From contig CAVTGY010000003.1 of NCBI GenBank assembly GCA_963734395.1, positions 124,001 through 188,000 of the forward strand: 64,000 nt of DNA, read 5' to 3'. The position numbers were made by a program, and so were the translations under genes. Shown in pieces: positions 8,428-16,072 of this stretch. The DNA comes from Bog-756 sp963734395. GTDB taxonomy: Bacteria > Actinomycetota > Acidimicrobiia > Acidimicrobiales > RAAP-2. Under the pieces are notes generated by a model. The model ran no database searches, was not told the origin of the DNA, and saw only the letters and a list, made by a program, of their open reading frames with translations. The stretch's first letter is position 1. Every line of letters starts with the position of its first letter.

Positions 8428-9157
8428 CGAAGTCGACGACAGGGTGCTCCCCCCGTTGGGGCATCCGACCATCCTGATCATCGACGACGATGCCCCCTCC
8501 CGCGACTCGCTGGCCGCCACCCTGTCGGTGGAGGGTTTCGACGTGGTGACCGCACCCGACGGGGACCAGGGCATCGCCATGGTGACCAGCGCGTCGCCGG
8601 CGCTGGTTCTCCTCGACATGCAACTGGCCGACAGCCAGGATCTGTCCGTGTTCCGGCGGATCGCCTCGATTTCCACGGTGCCGGTCATCATGGTGGCGGC
8701 GAGAGACGACGAGCTCGATGCCGTCCTCGCCCTCGAGGCCGGCGCCGCCGACCACGTGACCAAGCCGCTGCGGTCGCGCGAGCTGACCGCCCGTATCCGC
8801 GCCGTCCTCCGGCGGGTCGGTCGCCAGCCCATCCCACAGGTGCCACAGCATCCGACCGGGATGTACACCATGGGCCCGGTGTGTATCGACACCTCGTTGC
8901 GCGAGACGGTGGTCCGTGGTCGCGCCGTCGACCTCTCCCGCAAGGAGTTCGAGCTGCTGGCCCTGCTCATCTCCGAGTCGGGCCATGTGGTCACCCGCAA
9001 ACAGTGCATGGAGCGGATCTGGCGCGATCGCAAGATGGGCGACAGCCGCACCCTCGACACCCATGTCAAACGCCTGCGCAAGAAGATCGAACTCGACCCG
9101 GCCGATCCCCATCACCTGTTGACGGTGCGGGGGATCGGGTACCGCTTCAAGCCGTAG
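8411..9157 (+). CDS. OmpR-family response regulator with unusual switch residues
   Basis: 248 residues: receiver domain (about 20-135) and C-terminal winged-helix DNA-binding domain (about 150-248, with LSRKEFELLALL and SRTLDTHVKRLRKKI). The acidic pocket DDD (25-27), phospho-acceptor Asp69 and Lys118 are kept. The usual switch Thr/Ser is Ala (IMVAARD) and the usual aromatic switch residue is His (AADHVTKP), so signalling may differ from a standard receiver. No sensor kinase is adjacent. The PHO-box promoter and the pst genes nearby suggest a phosphate-starvation role. The start lies inside a hairpin loop; a GTG at about residue 12 is an alternative. Confidence 0.85.
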   Translation: MTVAFREVDDRVLPPLGHPTILIIDDDAPSRDSLAATLSVEGFDVVTAPDGDQGIAMVTSASPALVLLDMQLADSQDLSVFRRIASISTVPVIMVAARDDELDAVLALEAGAADHVTKPLRSRELTARIRAVLRRVGRQPIPQVPQHPTGMYTMGPVCIDTSLRETVVRGRAVDLSRKEFELLALLISESGHVVTRKQCMERIWRDRKMGDSRTLDTHVKRLRKKIELDPADPHHLLTVRGIGYRFKP

Positions 9158-9235
9158 GGGTCTGCCCGACGCCTCCCCTCCTTTGTCCTCCCCCCATCGG
9201 TGGTGGTCGGGTGTGCGGGTAGACCCCTACGGTTT
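9149..9235 (+). terminator. Possible terminator of the first regulator
   Basis: AAGCCGTAGGGGTCT at 9149-9163, overlapping the stop codon, is mirrored by AGACCCCTACGGTTT at 9221-9235 (14 of 15 positions). The 57-base loop is long for an intrinsic terminator and no T tract follows, so read-through into the crcB pair is possible. Confidence 0.3.
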
Positions 9236-9352
9236 GAGGCACGGGTGTGGGTGACCCATCGGCGGCTCGGTGCCTGGTGACCGCTACCATCCGGCTCAGA
9301 CTGACGGCTCTTGCCGAGTGAGCAGGCGCCCCAGCACCGGAAGGAGAGTCGG

Positions 9353-9910
9353 GTGCCCAAAGGGAGGACCGCGGTTGACCCTCGGCGCTCCGAGCGGGCG
9401 TTGCGCCTGGGTGCCGTCGCCGTTGGCGGGGCGCTCGGCACCCTGGCCCGCTATGCGGTGAGTCGGGCGCTGGCCGTCGACGGTCTGGGGTTCCCGTGGC
9501 CGACGTTTGCCGTCAACGTGGTCGGGTCGTTCGTGTTGGGCCTGCTGATCACGGTGCTGGTCGAACGGTGGCCGCCCACCCGTTTCCTGCGAGCGTTCGC
9601 CGCGGTCGGCTTCTGCGGTGGATTCACCACCTTCTCGACCATGGTGGTCGAAGCCGCGCAACGAGGGCAGCACGGTCGGGTAGGTCTGGCCGGTGGCTAT
9701 CTGGCGGTGTCGCTGATCGCCGGTCTGCTGGCCGCGACGGCGGGTATCGGTGCGGCACGGGGACGCCTCCTCCCCCGAGGCGAGAAGCGATTGATCCCCG
9801 ACCCCGACGACTTCGGCTCGCTTGCCGGGGACCCCGCGGTGGAACCTCACCCGTCCCGCAGCGATCAGGCCGCCGCCGATCGGCCGGGTGCCAAGCGGGC
9901 CGGGCCGTGA
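9353..9910 (+). CDS. crcB: CrcB/FluC fluoride channel, first subunit
   Basis: Small membrane protein exporting fluoride through a dual-topology or two-gene channel. Family signatures: GGALGTLARY near the N terminus, FAVNVVGSFVLG, and the GGFTTFSTM pore motif. Four hydrophobic helices lie within the first 135 residues, followed by a polar, Pro/Asp-rich tail of about 45 residues that is not part of the family. The GTG at 9353 is preferred because AAGGAGA lies 5 bases upstream; an open frame reaches back to 9311. The last four bases (GTGA) are shared with the second crcB, the usual arrangement for heteromeric pairs. No fluoride-riboswitch pattern was recognised upstream. Confidence 0.85.
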   Translation: MPKGRTAVDPRRSERALRLGAVAVGGALGTLARYAVSRALAVDGLGFPWPTFAVNVVGSFVLGLLITVLVERWPPTRFLRAFAAVGFCGGFTTFSTMVVEAAQRGQHGRVGLAGGYLAVSLIAGLLAATAGIGAARGRLLPRGEKRLIPDPDDFGSLAGDPAVEPHPSRSDQAAADRPGAKRAGP

Positions 9911-10275
9911 TCATCGGGGGATTGCTGATCGCGGGCGCCCTGGGCGCCACGCTCCGCTATGGGGTGGACCGGGTGGTACAGCGTCGGATGGGGTCGGACT
10001 TCCCTCTCGGCATTCTGGTGGTCAACCTCAGCGGTTCACTGGTCCTGGGAGTACTGGTGGGTTCGGCCACCCACCACGGGGTGTCGCCCTTCTGGCTCAC
10101 CGTCGCCGGCACCGGGTTGGTGGGGGCGTACACCACGTTCTCCACATTCACCTTCGACGTGGTCAGCCTGGCCGAGAACGGGGAGTGGGGCGCATCGGCA
10201 CTAAACGTCCTGTTGAGCCTCGGTGGCGGCCTGGGCGCCGCCGCTCTGGGCCTGGCGCTCGGATCACTGGCCTGA
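9907..10275 (+). CDS. crcB: CrcB/FluC fluoride channel, second subunit
   Basis: 122-residue partner of the preceding gene, with GALGATLRYGVD, ILVVNLSGSLVLG and GAYTTFSTFTFD marking the family and four hydrophobic helices. GTG start inside the stop of the first copy (4-base overlap), so translation is probably coupled. In organisms with two adjacent crcB genes the products usually assemble with opposite topologies to form one channel. The pair sits between two phosphate-type response regulators, which is not a standard location. Confidence 0.88.
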   Translation: MIIGGLLIAGALGATLRYGVDRVVQRRMGSDFPLGILVVNLSGSLVLGVLVGSATHHGVSPFWLTVAGTGLVGAYTTFSTFTFDVVSLAENGEWGASALNVLLSLGGGLGAAALGLALGSLA

Positions 10276-10328
10276 ACCGAGGACTGCCGCTGGTGGGGAG
10301 GCGGCGGCCCCGGCTGATGCCCCACAAT

Positions 10329-10394
10329 GTTCACCGTACGATCACCGCCGTGTCGCCAACGGGCCGTTTGCCGTTCACCTCCTTTTTCTAGGGT
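10329..10394 (+). promoter_or_regulatory. PHO-box promoter of the second response regulator
   Basis: Units at 11-base steps: 10329 GTTCACC, 10340 GATCACC, 10351 TGTCGCC, 10362 (degenerate) and 10373 GTTCACC. TAGGGT (10389-10394) starts 16 bases after the last unit begins. The first and last units are exact actinobacterial PHO-box heptamers, 44 bases (4 x 11) apart. The regulator start is 24 bases downstream of the -10, which suggests autoregulation. Confidence 0.65.
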
Positions 10395-10417
10395 CGCGGC
10401 TGGAGGTTGCCCTGCCC

Positions 10418-11275
10418 ATGGTTGCCGTTGGTGAAACCGTCAGAGTCCTGGTGGTCGAGGACGAGGAGTCGTATCGTCAGGCCATCTCCTCGGGACTCCG
10501 GCGCGAAGGGTACGAGGTGGAGGTGGCGCCCGACGGCATTGAGGGCTTGCGCCGATTCGCCGACCAACCGCCGGACATCGTGCTGCTGGACATGCTGCTC
10601 CCCGGCATGCACGGTATGGAGGTCTGTCGGCGGATGCGCACCATTTCGCAGGTGCCGATCGTCATGGTCAGTGCGGTCGACACCGAGCTCGACGTGGTTC
10701 TCGGCCTCGAGCTCGGGGCGGCCGACTACGTCACCAAGCCATTCCGCCTTCGCGAGCTGGTTGCCCGCATGCAGGCCATCCTGCGCCGGGTGTCACCGCC
10801 CACGCTTCCCTTCGTGCACCAGACTCCACATCACATTCGGGATTCCGTGCCGGATGTCTCGGACCACGAGCTGCCGTCCACTGCCTCCTTCGGCGAGGTG
10901 CGGGTCGACTTCATACGACGCGAGGTGTCGGTCAGTGGTACACAGACCCACCTGTCGCGGCGGGAGTTCGATCTTCTGGCGCTGCTGCTCTCCCCCGCCC
11001 GCCGGGTTCGCACCCGCGACGAGCTGATCGACCTCCTGTGGCCGGACAGCGCCCTGTCGGACAGCCGCACCCTGGACACCCACATCCACCGGCTCCGGGC
11101 CAAGCTCGAGCCTGATCCGGCGGAGCCCCGGTTCATCGTGACGGTCAGGGGCGTCGGGTTCCGTCTCGAACCCGACGATGTCCTTCACCCGTCACTGTCG
11201 CCTTTGGACCCCGATGAGGACGAGCTGGTGGCGACGCCGTCGGGTTTGTGTTCGCCGCAGCCGCTTTCGGCCTGA
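10418..11275 (+). CDS. OmpR-family response regulator (probable phosphate response)
   Basis: 285 residues: receiver (about 8-125) with VVEDEE (12-17), phospho-acceptor Asp58 (IVLLDMLLPGMHG), switch Ser (IVMVSAVD), aromatic Tyr and Lys in AADYVTKPF; then a 60-residue linker and a winged helix ending VTVRGVGFRLEP. Unlike its neighbour, it keeps the standard switch residues. The ATG at 10418 is chosen because the receiver starts 8 residues later; GGAGG lies 11 bases before it. The open frame extends upstream but lacks family sequence. Its promoter carries PHO boxes and pstSCAB lies 400 bases away, so a PhoP/RegX3-like role is likely. No histidine kinase is present in the window. Confidence 0.88.
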   Translation: MVAVGETVRVLVVEDEESYRQAISSGLRREGYEVEVAPDGIEGLRRFADQPPDIVLLDMLLPGMHGMEVCRRMRTISQVPIVMVSAVDTELDVVLGLELGAADYVTKPFRLRELVARMQAILRRVSPPTLPFVHQTPHHIRDSVPDVSDHELPSTASFGEVRVDFIRREVSVSGTQTHLSRREFDLLALLLSPARRVRTRDELIDLLWPDSALSDSRTLDTHIHRLRAKLEPDPAEPRFIVTVRGVGFRLEPDDVLHPSLSPLDPDEDELVATPSGLCSPQPLSA

Positions 11276-11344
11276 CCCGGGCCCATTGAACGGGAACCAA
11301 CCCGGCGTTACGGTGCGGGTGGGGCATCGACCAGCGAGGTGACC

Positions 11345-11641
11345 ATGGCATTCATCCAAATCATCGAATTCACCACCCAACGTCCTGACGAAATCGAAGC
11401 ACTGGTCGACGAATGGCGCGAGAAGACGGCCAGCCGTCGGACCGCCCGCAAGGGCACCTTCACCCAGGACCGGGACCGGCCCAACACCTACGTCTAGATC
11501 GTGGAATTCCCCTCGTACGAGGAGGCGATGGCCAACTCGGAGATGCCCGAAACGGCCGCCTTCGCCGAGCAGGTGGCCAAGCTGTGCGACGGACCAGCCA
11601 CCTTCCGCAACCTGGACGTGCGCCGCGTCGAACAGATGTGA
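11345..11641 (+). pseudogene. ABM-like small protein gene with one in-frame TAG
   Basis: Reads as 98 residues from the ATG at 11345 (GAGGTG just upstream) to a TGA at 11639, except for a TAG at codon 51 (11495-11497). MAFIQIIEF, then the stop, then IVEFPSYEEAMANSEMPET, resembles the small dimeric alpha-beta barrel (antibiotic-biosynthesis-monooxygenase-like) proteins of actinobacteria, in which the strand interrupted here is continuous. Both halves keep codon usage like their neighbours, so the lesion is recent or a base error. C-to-T at 11495 would restore a Gln codon. Confidence 0.65.
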
Positions 11642-11702
11642 CCACGGAGCACCGGGTCGCCCCACCCATCCGATCCGGCGGCGCCGACCGTAAGGCGACG
11701 GG

Positions 11703-12560
11703 TCAGCCGAACAGACCGGTTACATAGTCGAGGGTGCGGGGATCGGATGGCTCGCTGAACAGCTTGGCAGTCGGGCCGAACTCGATGAGCTCGCCGGCCT
11801 TGTCCTCTCCCATGAGCAGGAAGGCGCAACGGTCAGAGACCCGCAGGGCCTGTTGCATGTTGTGGGTGACGATGATGATGGTCACCCGGTGCTTGAGCTC
11901 TCCGATCAGCTCCTCGATCCGGGCGGTGGCAATCGGATCGAGGGCAGAGGTGGGCTCGTCCATCAACAGAACCTCGGGCTCGACGGCCAGGGCCCGGGCG
12001 ATGCACAGCCGCTGCTGCTCACCCCCGGACAGGGTGCTGGCGTGGGTCTTCAACCGGTCGCGCACACTGTCCCACAGCGCGGCCGCCACCAGGGCGGACT
12101 CGGCGGCCTCGTCGAGGAGCGCCTTCTTGCGGACCCCGTTGAACCGCAGCCCGGCCACCGCGTTCTCGTAGATGCTCATGGTGGGGAAGGGGTTGGGCCG
12201 TTGGAACACCATCCCCACCCGCGATCGGAGCAGGGTGGCGTCGGTAGAGGAAGCGTTGACATTCAGGTCGTTGAGCATGATGCTGCCGGTCACCGACGCG
12301 GTCCGGACCGAATCGTGCATCCGATTGAGCGCCCGCAGGAGGGTGGTCTTGCCGGAACCGGACGGGCCGATGAGCGCGGTGATCTCACCCGGGTGTACGT
12401 CGAAGGAAATGTCGCGCACCGTGGTGCGGCCCGAAAAGGAAACGGCCACCTCGCGCAGCCGCATGACCGGGTCCTCCACCGGTCGGTCCACCAGGACTTC
12501 GGACGTGGTGAACTCGATACTCTCCTTGACTTCCGGCGAGGTCGGGGTCGGGTCGGTCAT
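11703..12560 (-). CDS. pstB: Phosphate ABC transporter ATP-binding protein
   Basis: 285 residues. Walker A GPSGSGKTT, the long Q-loop region ending VFQRPNPFP (the PstB form), signature LSGGEQQR, Walker B VLLMDEPTSALDP and switch His in IVTHNMQQA are all visible. It energises high-affinity phosphate uptake with PstA and PstC. About 35 N-terminal residues precede the ABC domain. The start overlaps the pstA stop by 4 bases (ATGA). This is the last gene of pstSCAB; phoU, often found next, is absent. Confidence 0.95.
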   Translation of the reverse strand: MTDPTPTSPEVKESIEFTTSEVLVDRPVEDPVMRLREVAVSFSGRTTVRDISFDVHPGEITALIGPSGSGKTTLLRALNRMHDSVRTASVTGSIMLNDLNVNASSTDATLLRSRVGMVFQRPNPFPTMSIYENAVAGLRFNGVRKKALLDEAAESALVAAALWDSVRDRLKTHASTLSGGEQQRLCIARALAVEPEVLLMDEPTSALDPIATARIEELIGELKHRVTIIIVTHNMQQALRVSDRCAFLLMGEDKAGELIEFGPTAKLFSEPSDPRTLDYVTGLFG

Positions 12561-13471
12561 CGTTTCTCCCTACCGAGGAATGCGGCCGCTACCCGGCTGC
12601 CGATGCTCAGGGCCAGGACCACCACCATCAACAATAGGGCGGCGCCCCACGCGATTTGAACTTGGTCGGCATAGGGCTGGCTGCTGTTGTTGTAGATCAG
12701 GATGGAGAGGGACTCCATCGGCTTGGTCGGATTCCACTGCATGTACTGATTTCCGAATATGGTCAGCAACAGCGGCGCGGTCTCACCCAACCCGCGAGCC
12801 ACCGCCAACAGCACCCCGGTGATCACCCCGGGGAGCGCGGCGGGTATCACCACCCGGCGGGCAATGGTGGACTTGCGGGCGCCGAGGGCGAGCGCCGCCT
12901 CGCTGAGACTTCCGGGTACCCCCCGGAATGCGGTCTCACCGGCCCGGATGATCACCGGCAGCATGATGATCCCGATGGCAAAGGCGCCGGCCAGCCCGCT
13001 GTACCCGAAATGGGTGACGATGGCGATGTAGCCGAAGATGCCGACGGTGATCGACGGCACGCCGGTCATCACATCGGCGGCAAAGCGGACGGCGCCGCTC
13101 ATCCTTCCCGCCGACTGGGCCAGCAACAGGCCACAGCTCAACCCGATCGGCACGGTCACCGCGGTGGCGATGAGGCCGATTTCGACGGTTCCGACAATGG
13201 CATTGGACACGCCACCGCCGGGGATCCCCTCCGGCGTGGTCACGTGGGTGAAGAAGTCGGCGCTCCAAGCCGGGAGGCCTTTGATCACCACGTACACCAC
13301 CACCCCCACCAGGGGAACGATGGCAATGCCCAAGAAGACCCAGCACAGGCCCACCCAGATCTTCGAGTAGGCCTTGCGCCGGCGCAGCGACCGAGCGGCC
13401 ACCTCCTGGACCTGGCGGCGACGCTGGAGGATCGGATCGGAGGACGGGTCCAGGGTGAGGGTCCCTGCCAT
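12557..13471 (-). CDS. pstA: Phosphate ABC transporter permease PstA
   Basis: 304 residues with six predicted membrane helices and the permease EAA-like loop (EAALALGARKSTIARRVVIPAALPG). The N-terminal 35 residues are charged and cytoplasmic. It pairs with PstC to form the membrane channel. The start overlaps the pstC stop by one base (TGATG), and the end overlaps pstB. Confidence 0.93.
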   Translation of the reverse strand: MAGTLTLDPSSDPILQRRRQVQEVAARSLRRRKAYSKIWVGLCWVFLGIAIVPLVGVVVYVVIKGLPAWSADFFTHVTTPEGIPGGGVSNAIVGTVEIGLIATAVTVPIGLSCGLLLAQSAGRMSGAVRFAADVMTGVPSITVGIFGYIAIVTHFGYSGLAGAFAIGIIMLPVIIRAGETAFRGVPGSLSEAALALGARKSTIARRVVIPAALPGVITGVLLAVARGLGETAPLLLTIFGNQYMQWNPTKPMESLSILIYNNSSQPYADQVQIAWGAALLLMVVVLALSIGSRVAAAFLGREKR

Positions 13472-14442
13472 CAGGCCACCGCTACCGACGCGGCGCCACC
13501 GCGGGCGGTCGATCGCACCAACACCCGGGCCAGCCCGTTGACCGCGATGCCGATGACCAGCAGCACCAGTGCCGCGCCGAACAGGGTGGCCCGCTCGGTG
13601 CCCGTCGCCTCACCGAAGTTGTTGACGATCAACGAGGCCAGGGTGGCGGCCGGCGAGTCGACCGAGTGGGCGATGAACGGCGAGTTGCCGATGACCAGGG
13701 CCACCGCCACGGTTTCGCCGAGCGCACGGCCCATGGCCAGGGTGAACCCACCGAGCAGGCCGGTGCGGGCGCCCGGCACCACCACCTTTCGCAGTACCTG
13801 CCAGCGGGTGGCGCCGAGGGCCAGTGCTCCTTCGACGTGGTCGTGGGGCACCGCGATCAGGACGTCACGGGAGATCGCCACCATGGTGGGCAGCACCATG
13901 ACGAACAGGATGACCCCGGCCAGCAGCAGCCCGACCCCGTCGTCAGGGCCGTTGAACAACCCGGTCCATCCGAACACCGAGGAGAGGAACGGTTCCACCG
14001 TGCTCCGAAACACCGGGGCGAGCACGATCAGACCCCAGAGCCCGTAGACCACGCTGGGCACCGCGGCGAGCAGCTCCACCGCGGTGGACAGCGGGGCCCG
14101 CAGGCGGTCGGGGACCAGATGGGCGAGGGCGATGGCCGTCCCCAGCCCGATCGGCACGGCCAGCACCAGGGCGATGGCCGTGGTCTCGATGGTCCCGAGA
14201 ATGAAGGGCAGCAGTCCGTACTTGTTATGGGTCGGATCCCACACCTTCTCGAAGATCCACGAGACGCCCAGGCTGGAGAAGGCCGGCCTCGACTGGTTGA
14301 TGATCGAGGCCACAAACCAGGCGACCAGGCCGACGAAGACGATGGTCACCGCCACCAGCAGTCCCCGGTAGACCCCGTCGGGTAATCCGTGGCGGCGGCC
14401 TCTGCTGACACCTTCCGACGGCGCGGTCTCGGTGGTGGTCAC
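13471..14442 (-). CDS. pstC: Phosphate ABC transporter permease PstC
   Basis: 323 residues, first helix at about 27-50, then the large periplasmic loop typical of PstC (SIINQSRPAFSSLGVSWIF), and the EAA loop GALALGATRWQVLRKVVVPGARTG. It follows pstS after a 61-base gap holding a hairpin, so its dose may be set below that of the binding protein. Confidence 0.93.
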   Translation of the reverse strand: MTTTETAPSEGVSRGRRHGLPDGVYRGLLVAVTIVFVGLVAWFVASIINQSRPAFSSLGVSWIFEKVWDPTHNKYGLLPFILGTIETTAIALVLAVPIGLGTAIALAHLVPDRLRAPLSTAVELLAAVPSVVYGLWGLIVLAPVFRSTVEPFLSSVFGWTGLFNGPDDGVGLLLAGVILFVMVLPTMVAISRDVLIAVPHDHVEGALALGATRWQVLRKVVVPGARTGLLGGFTLAMGRALGETVAVALVIGNSPFIAHSVDSPAATLASLIVNNFGEATGTERATLFGAALVLLVIGIAVNGLARVLVRSTARGGAASVAVA

Positions 14443-14474
14443 GGCGCTCGATCAACCCCTCGAAGTCGTTCTCT

Positions 14475-14500
14475 CTACGGCGTCGGTGTGGACGCCGTAG
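14475..14500 (-). terminator. Intercistronic hairpin between pstS and pstC
   Basis: CTACGGCGTC (14475-14484) and GACGCCGTAG (14491-14500) form a perfect 10-bp stem with a 6-base loop, 3 bases after the pstS stop. There is no T tract. A stem here can stabilise the pstS message or partly terminate, giving more binding protein than permease. Confidence 0.5.
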
Positions 14501-14503
14501 GGG

Positions 14504-15691
14504 CTACTTGGTCAGCAGCACCTGTCCGCTCGGACCGGTCACCGTCAACAAGGTGGTCCGGTTGGAGTTCTGGAGTGCCGGTGGGAGCGCCACATAGCCG
14601 AGGCCGGCGGCCTGATCCTGCCCACCACCGGTGTGGGTGGTCCAGTCGAGCACCTTGACCACCTGGGCCCCGGTGGTGGCGCTGGTCTGCTTCTGCAGCA
14701 GGATGGCCCAGCTGTAGCCCGAGATGGGATAGCTGGCGGCGCCGGGCTCGTTGACGATCGAGAAGTCGGTCGGCGTGATGTTGATCCTCTGATCGGCATC
14801 GGCGGCCACCGTGGCCTGGGAGGGCACCACGTACATACCGTCTGCGTTCTTGACGGCGGCGAAGGTGAAGTTGTTCTGGAGGGCGTAGGCCAGCTCCACA
14901 TAGCCGATCGAGTACGGGGTCGACTTGATGCTGGCGGCCACACCCGAGTTCTTCGGCGTGGCCACCGCGACCGAGGGCCAGGTGATGGTCTTGTTCTTGC
15001 CGAGGGTCCACACCGACGGCGCCGCCGTGCTCAGGTAGTCACTGAAGATGTAGGTGGTGCCCGAACTGTCGGCTCGCACCTCGGGCACGATGGCGTTGGT
15101 CGGCAGGTGCACGCCCGGATTGAGGGCGGTGATCTGGGAGGCGTTCCAGGTCTTGATCGAGCCGTCGAAGATGCCGGCGATCGTGGCCGCGTCCAGCTTC
15201 AGCCGCGAACTCACCCCGGGGAGGTTGTAGGACAGCGTCACCCCGCCCAGGATGTCGGGGATCTGGATGACCGGGCCGGACGAGGCCGGCACCTTGGCCA
15301 GGTCGGATGAGGACATGGGCACGTCGGAGGCGGCGAAGTCGACCGACCCGGACTGGAAGTCGCTGATTCCGGTCCCGCTGCCCACCGCTGAATAGTTGAC
15401 CTGCAGGCCCGAGTTGAGCGAGGTGTAGGTGTAGAAGGCCTTGGTGAAGAAGGGCTGGACGAATGTCGAGCCTGCCGCGGTGAGAGAGCCGGCCGGCGCC
15501 TTGAGGTCGGCGGCGATATAGGCGGCGTTGGTCGAGCTCAGCGTGCCGCCGGGTGCGGCGGTCGTGGTGGTGGACGAGGTCGAAGAAGAGCTGCACGCGG
15601 CGAGCAGGGCGGCGGCCACGATGCTCAGGGCCGCCAGCTGGGCGTACCTGCGCCGGGGCCGCACTGATGTCGCAGCGGTCATGGGGATCAT
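14504..15691 (-). CDS. pstS: Phosphate-binding lipoprotein PstS
   Basis: About 395 residues. A lipoprotein signal peptide (RRRYAQLAALSIVAAALLAAC) puts the acylated Cys near residue 33. A Ser/Thr-rich linker follows, then the PstS fold with AAGSTFVQPFF, YSAVGSGTGISDFQSGSVDFAASDVPM and a VRADSSGTTYIF loop for phosphate oxygens. The ATG at 15691 gives the shortest signal peptide; an ATG at 15682 and a GTG 12 bases further out are possible. First gene of the pst operon, with a six-unit PHO box and -10 about 120 bases upstream. Confidence 0.93.
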   Translation of the reverse strand: MIPMTAATSVRPRRRYAQLAALSIVAAALLAACSSSSTSSTTTTAAPGGTLSSTNAAYIAADLKAPAGSLTAAGSTFVQPFFTKAFYTYTSLNSGLQVNYSAVGSGTGISDFQSGSVDFAASDVPMSSSDLAKVPASSGPVIQIPDILGGVTLSYNLPGVSSRLKLDAATIAGIFDGSIKTWNASQITALNPGVHLPTNAIVPEVRADSSGTTYIFSDYLSTAAPSVWTLGKNKTITWPSVAVATPKNSGVAASIKSTPYSIGYVELAYALQNNFTFAAVKNADGMYVVPSQATVAADADQRINITPTDFSIVNEPGAASYPISGYSWAILLQKQTSATTGAQVVKVLDWTTHTGGGQDQAAGLGYVALPPALQNSNRTTLLTVTGPSGQVLLTK

Positions 15692-16072
15692 TTCGGGTCT
15701 CACTGGTCTCGTGGCCTCCGTGTCATCCGTAGTCGGTCGTTGCCGTCTCGGTCGTCGTCTGGGCCGCCCACCAGGGCGGTCACCGGAAATCGCAAGGCGC
15801 GCCCCACAGGAACGGTAGCCATCGGAGGTGAACTTCCGGCGAACCTGCCATGAACGCAATACGAACATCTGGTGCCCTTGCGATGAACTGGAGGGCGGCG
15901 GCCAGAGCCGGCGGGAGATTGGCGGAAAGACGGCTACACGCTGGAGCGATGCCCGCTTCGCCCCCACCCGGGAGGCCGGGTCGGGCACCCAGGGGAATAG
16001 GTGTTCGCCTTTTCTGTTGAACTCCTGAACAGCGCGCCGTTGAAGGCAGCGCTGAAGAAAACCGGAGGACCG
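15692..16072. promoter_or_regulatory. pstS-lon divergent intergenic region
   Basis: 381 bases between two divergent genes. It holds the pstS PHO-box promoter (15812-15888) and an approximately 120-base pstS leader, then about 180 bases before lon. CTGTTGA/TGAACAG at about 16014-16032 is an imperfect inverted repeat. No HAIR or CIRCE heat-shock operator was recognised. GGAGG at 16064-16068 is the lon ribosome site. Confidence 0.5.
15812..15888 (-). promoter_or_regulatory. Six-unit PHO box and -10 of pstS
   Basis: Read on the minus strand, units start every 11 bases: 15888 GTTCATC, 15877 GGGCACC, 15866 GTTCGTA, 15855 GTTCATG, 15844 GTTCGCC, 15833 GTTCACC. Five of six begin GTTC. The -10 TACCGT (15817-15812) starts 16 bases after the last unit begins. 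This is the direct-repeat architecture of PhoP sites in actinobacteria, unusually long and regular. Confidence 0.8.

Noticed and set aside
9158..9352. Fluoride riboswitch before crcB
   Set aside because: I looked for the conserved pseudoknot pattern before the crcB pair and found only an unrelated GGCAC/GTGCC stem. A covariance-model search would settle it.
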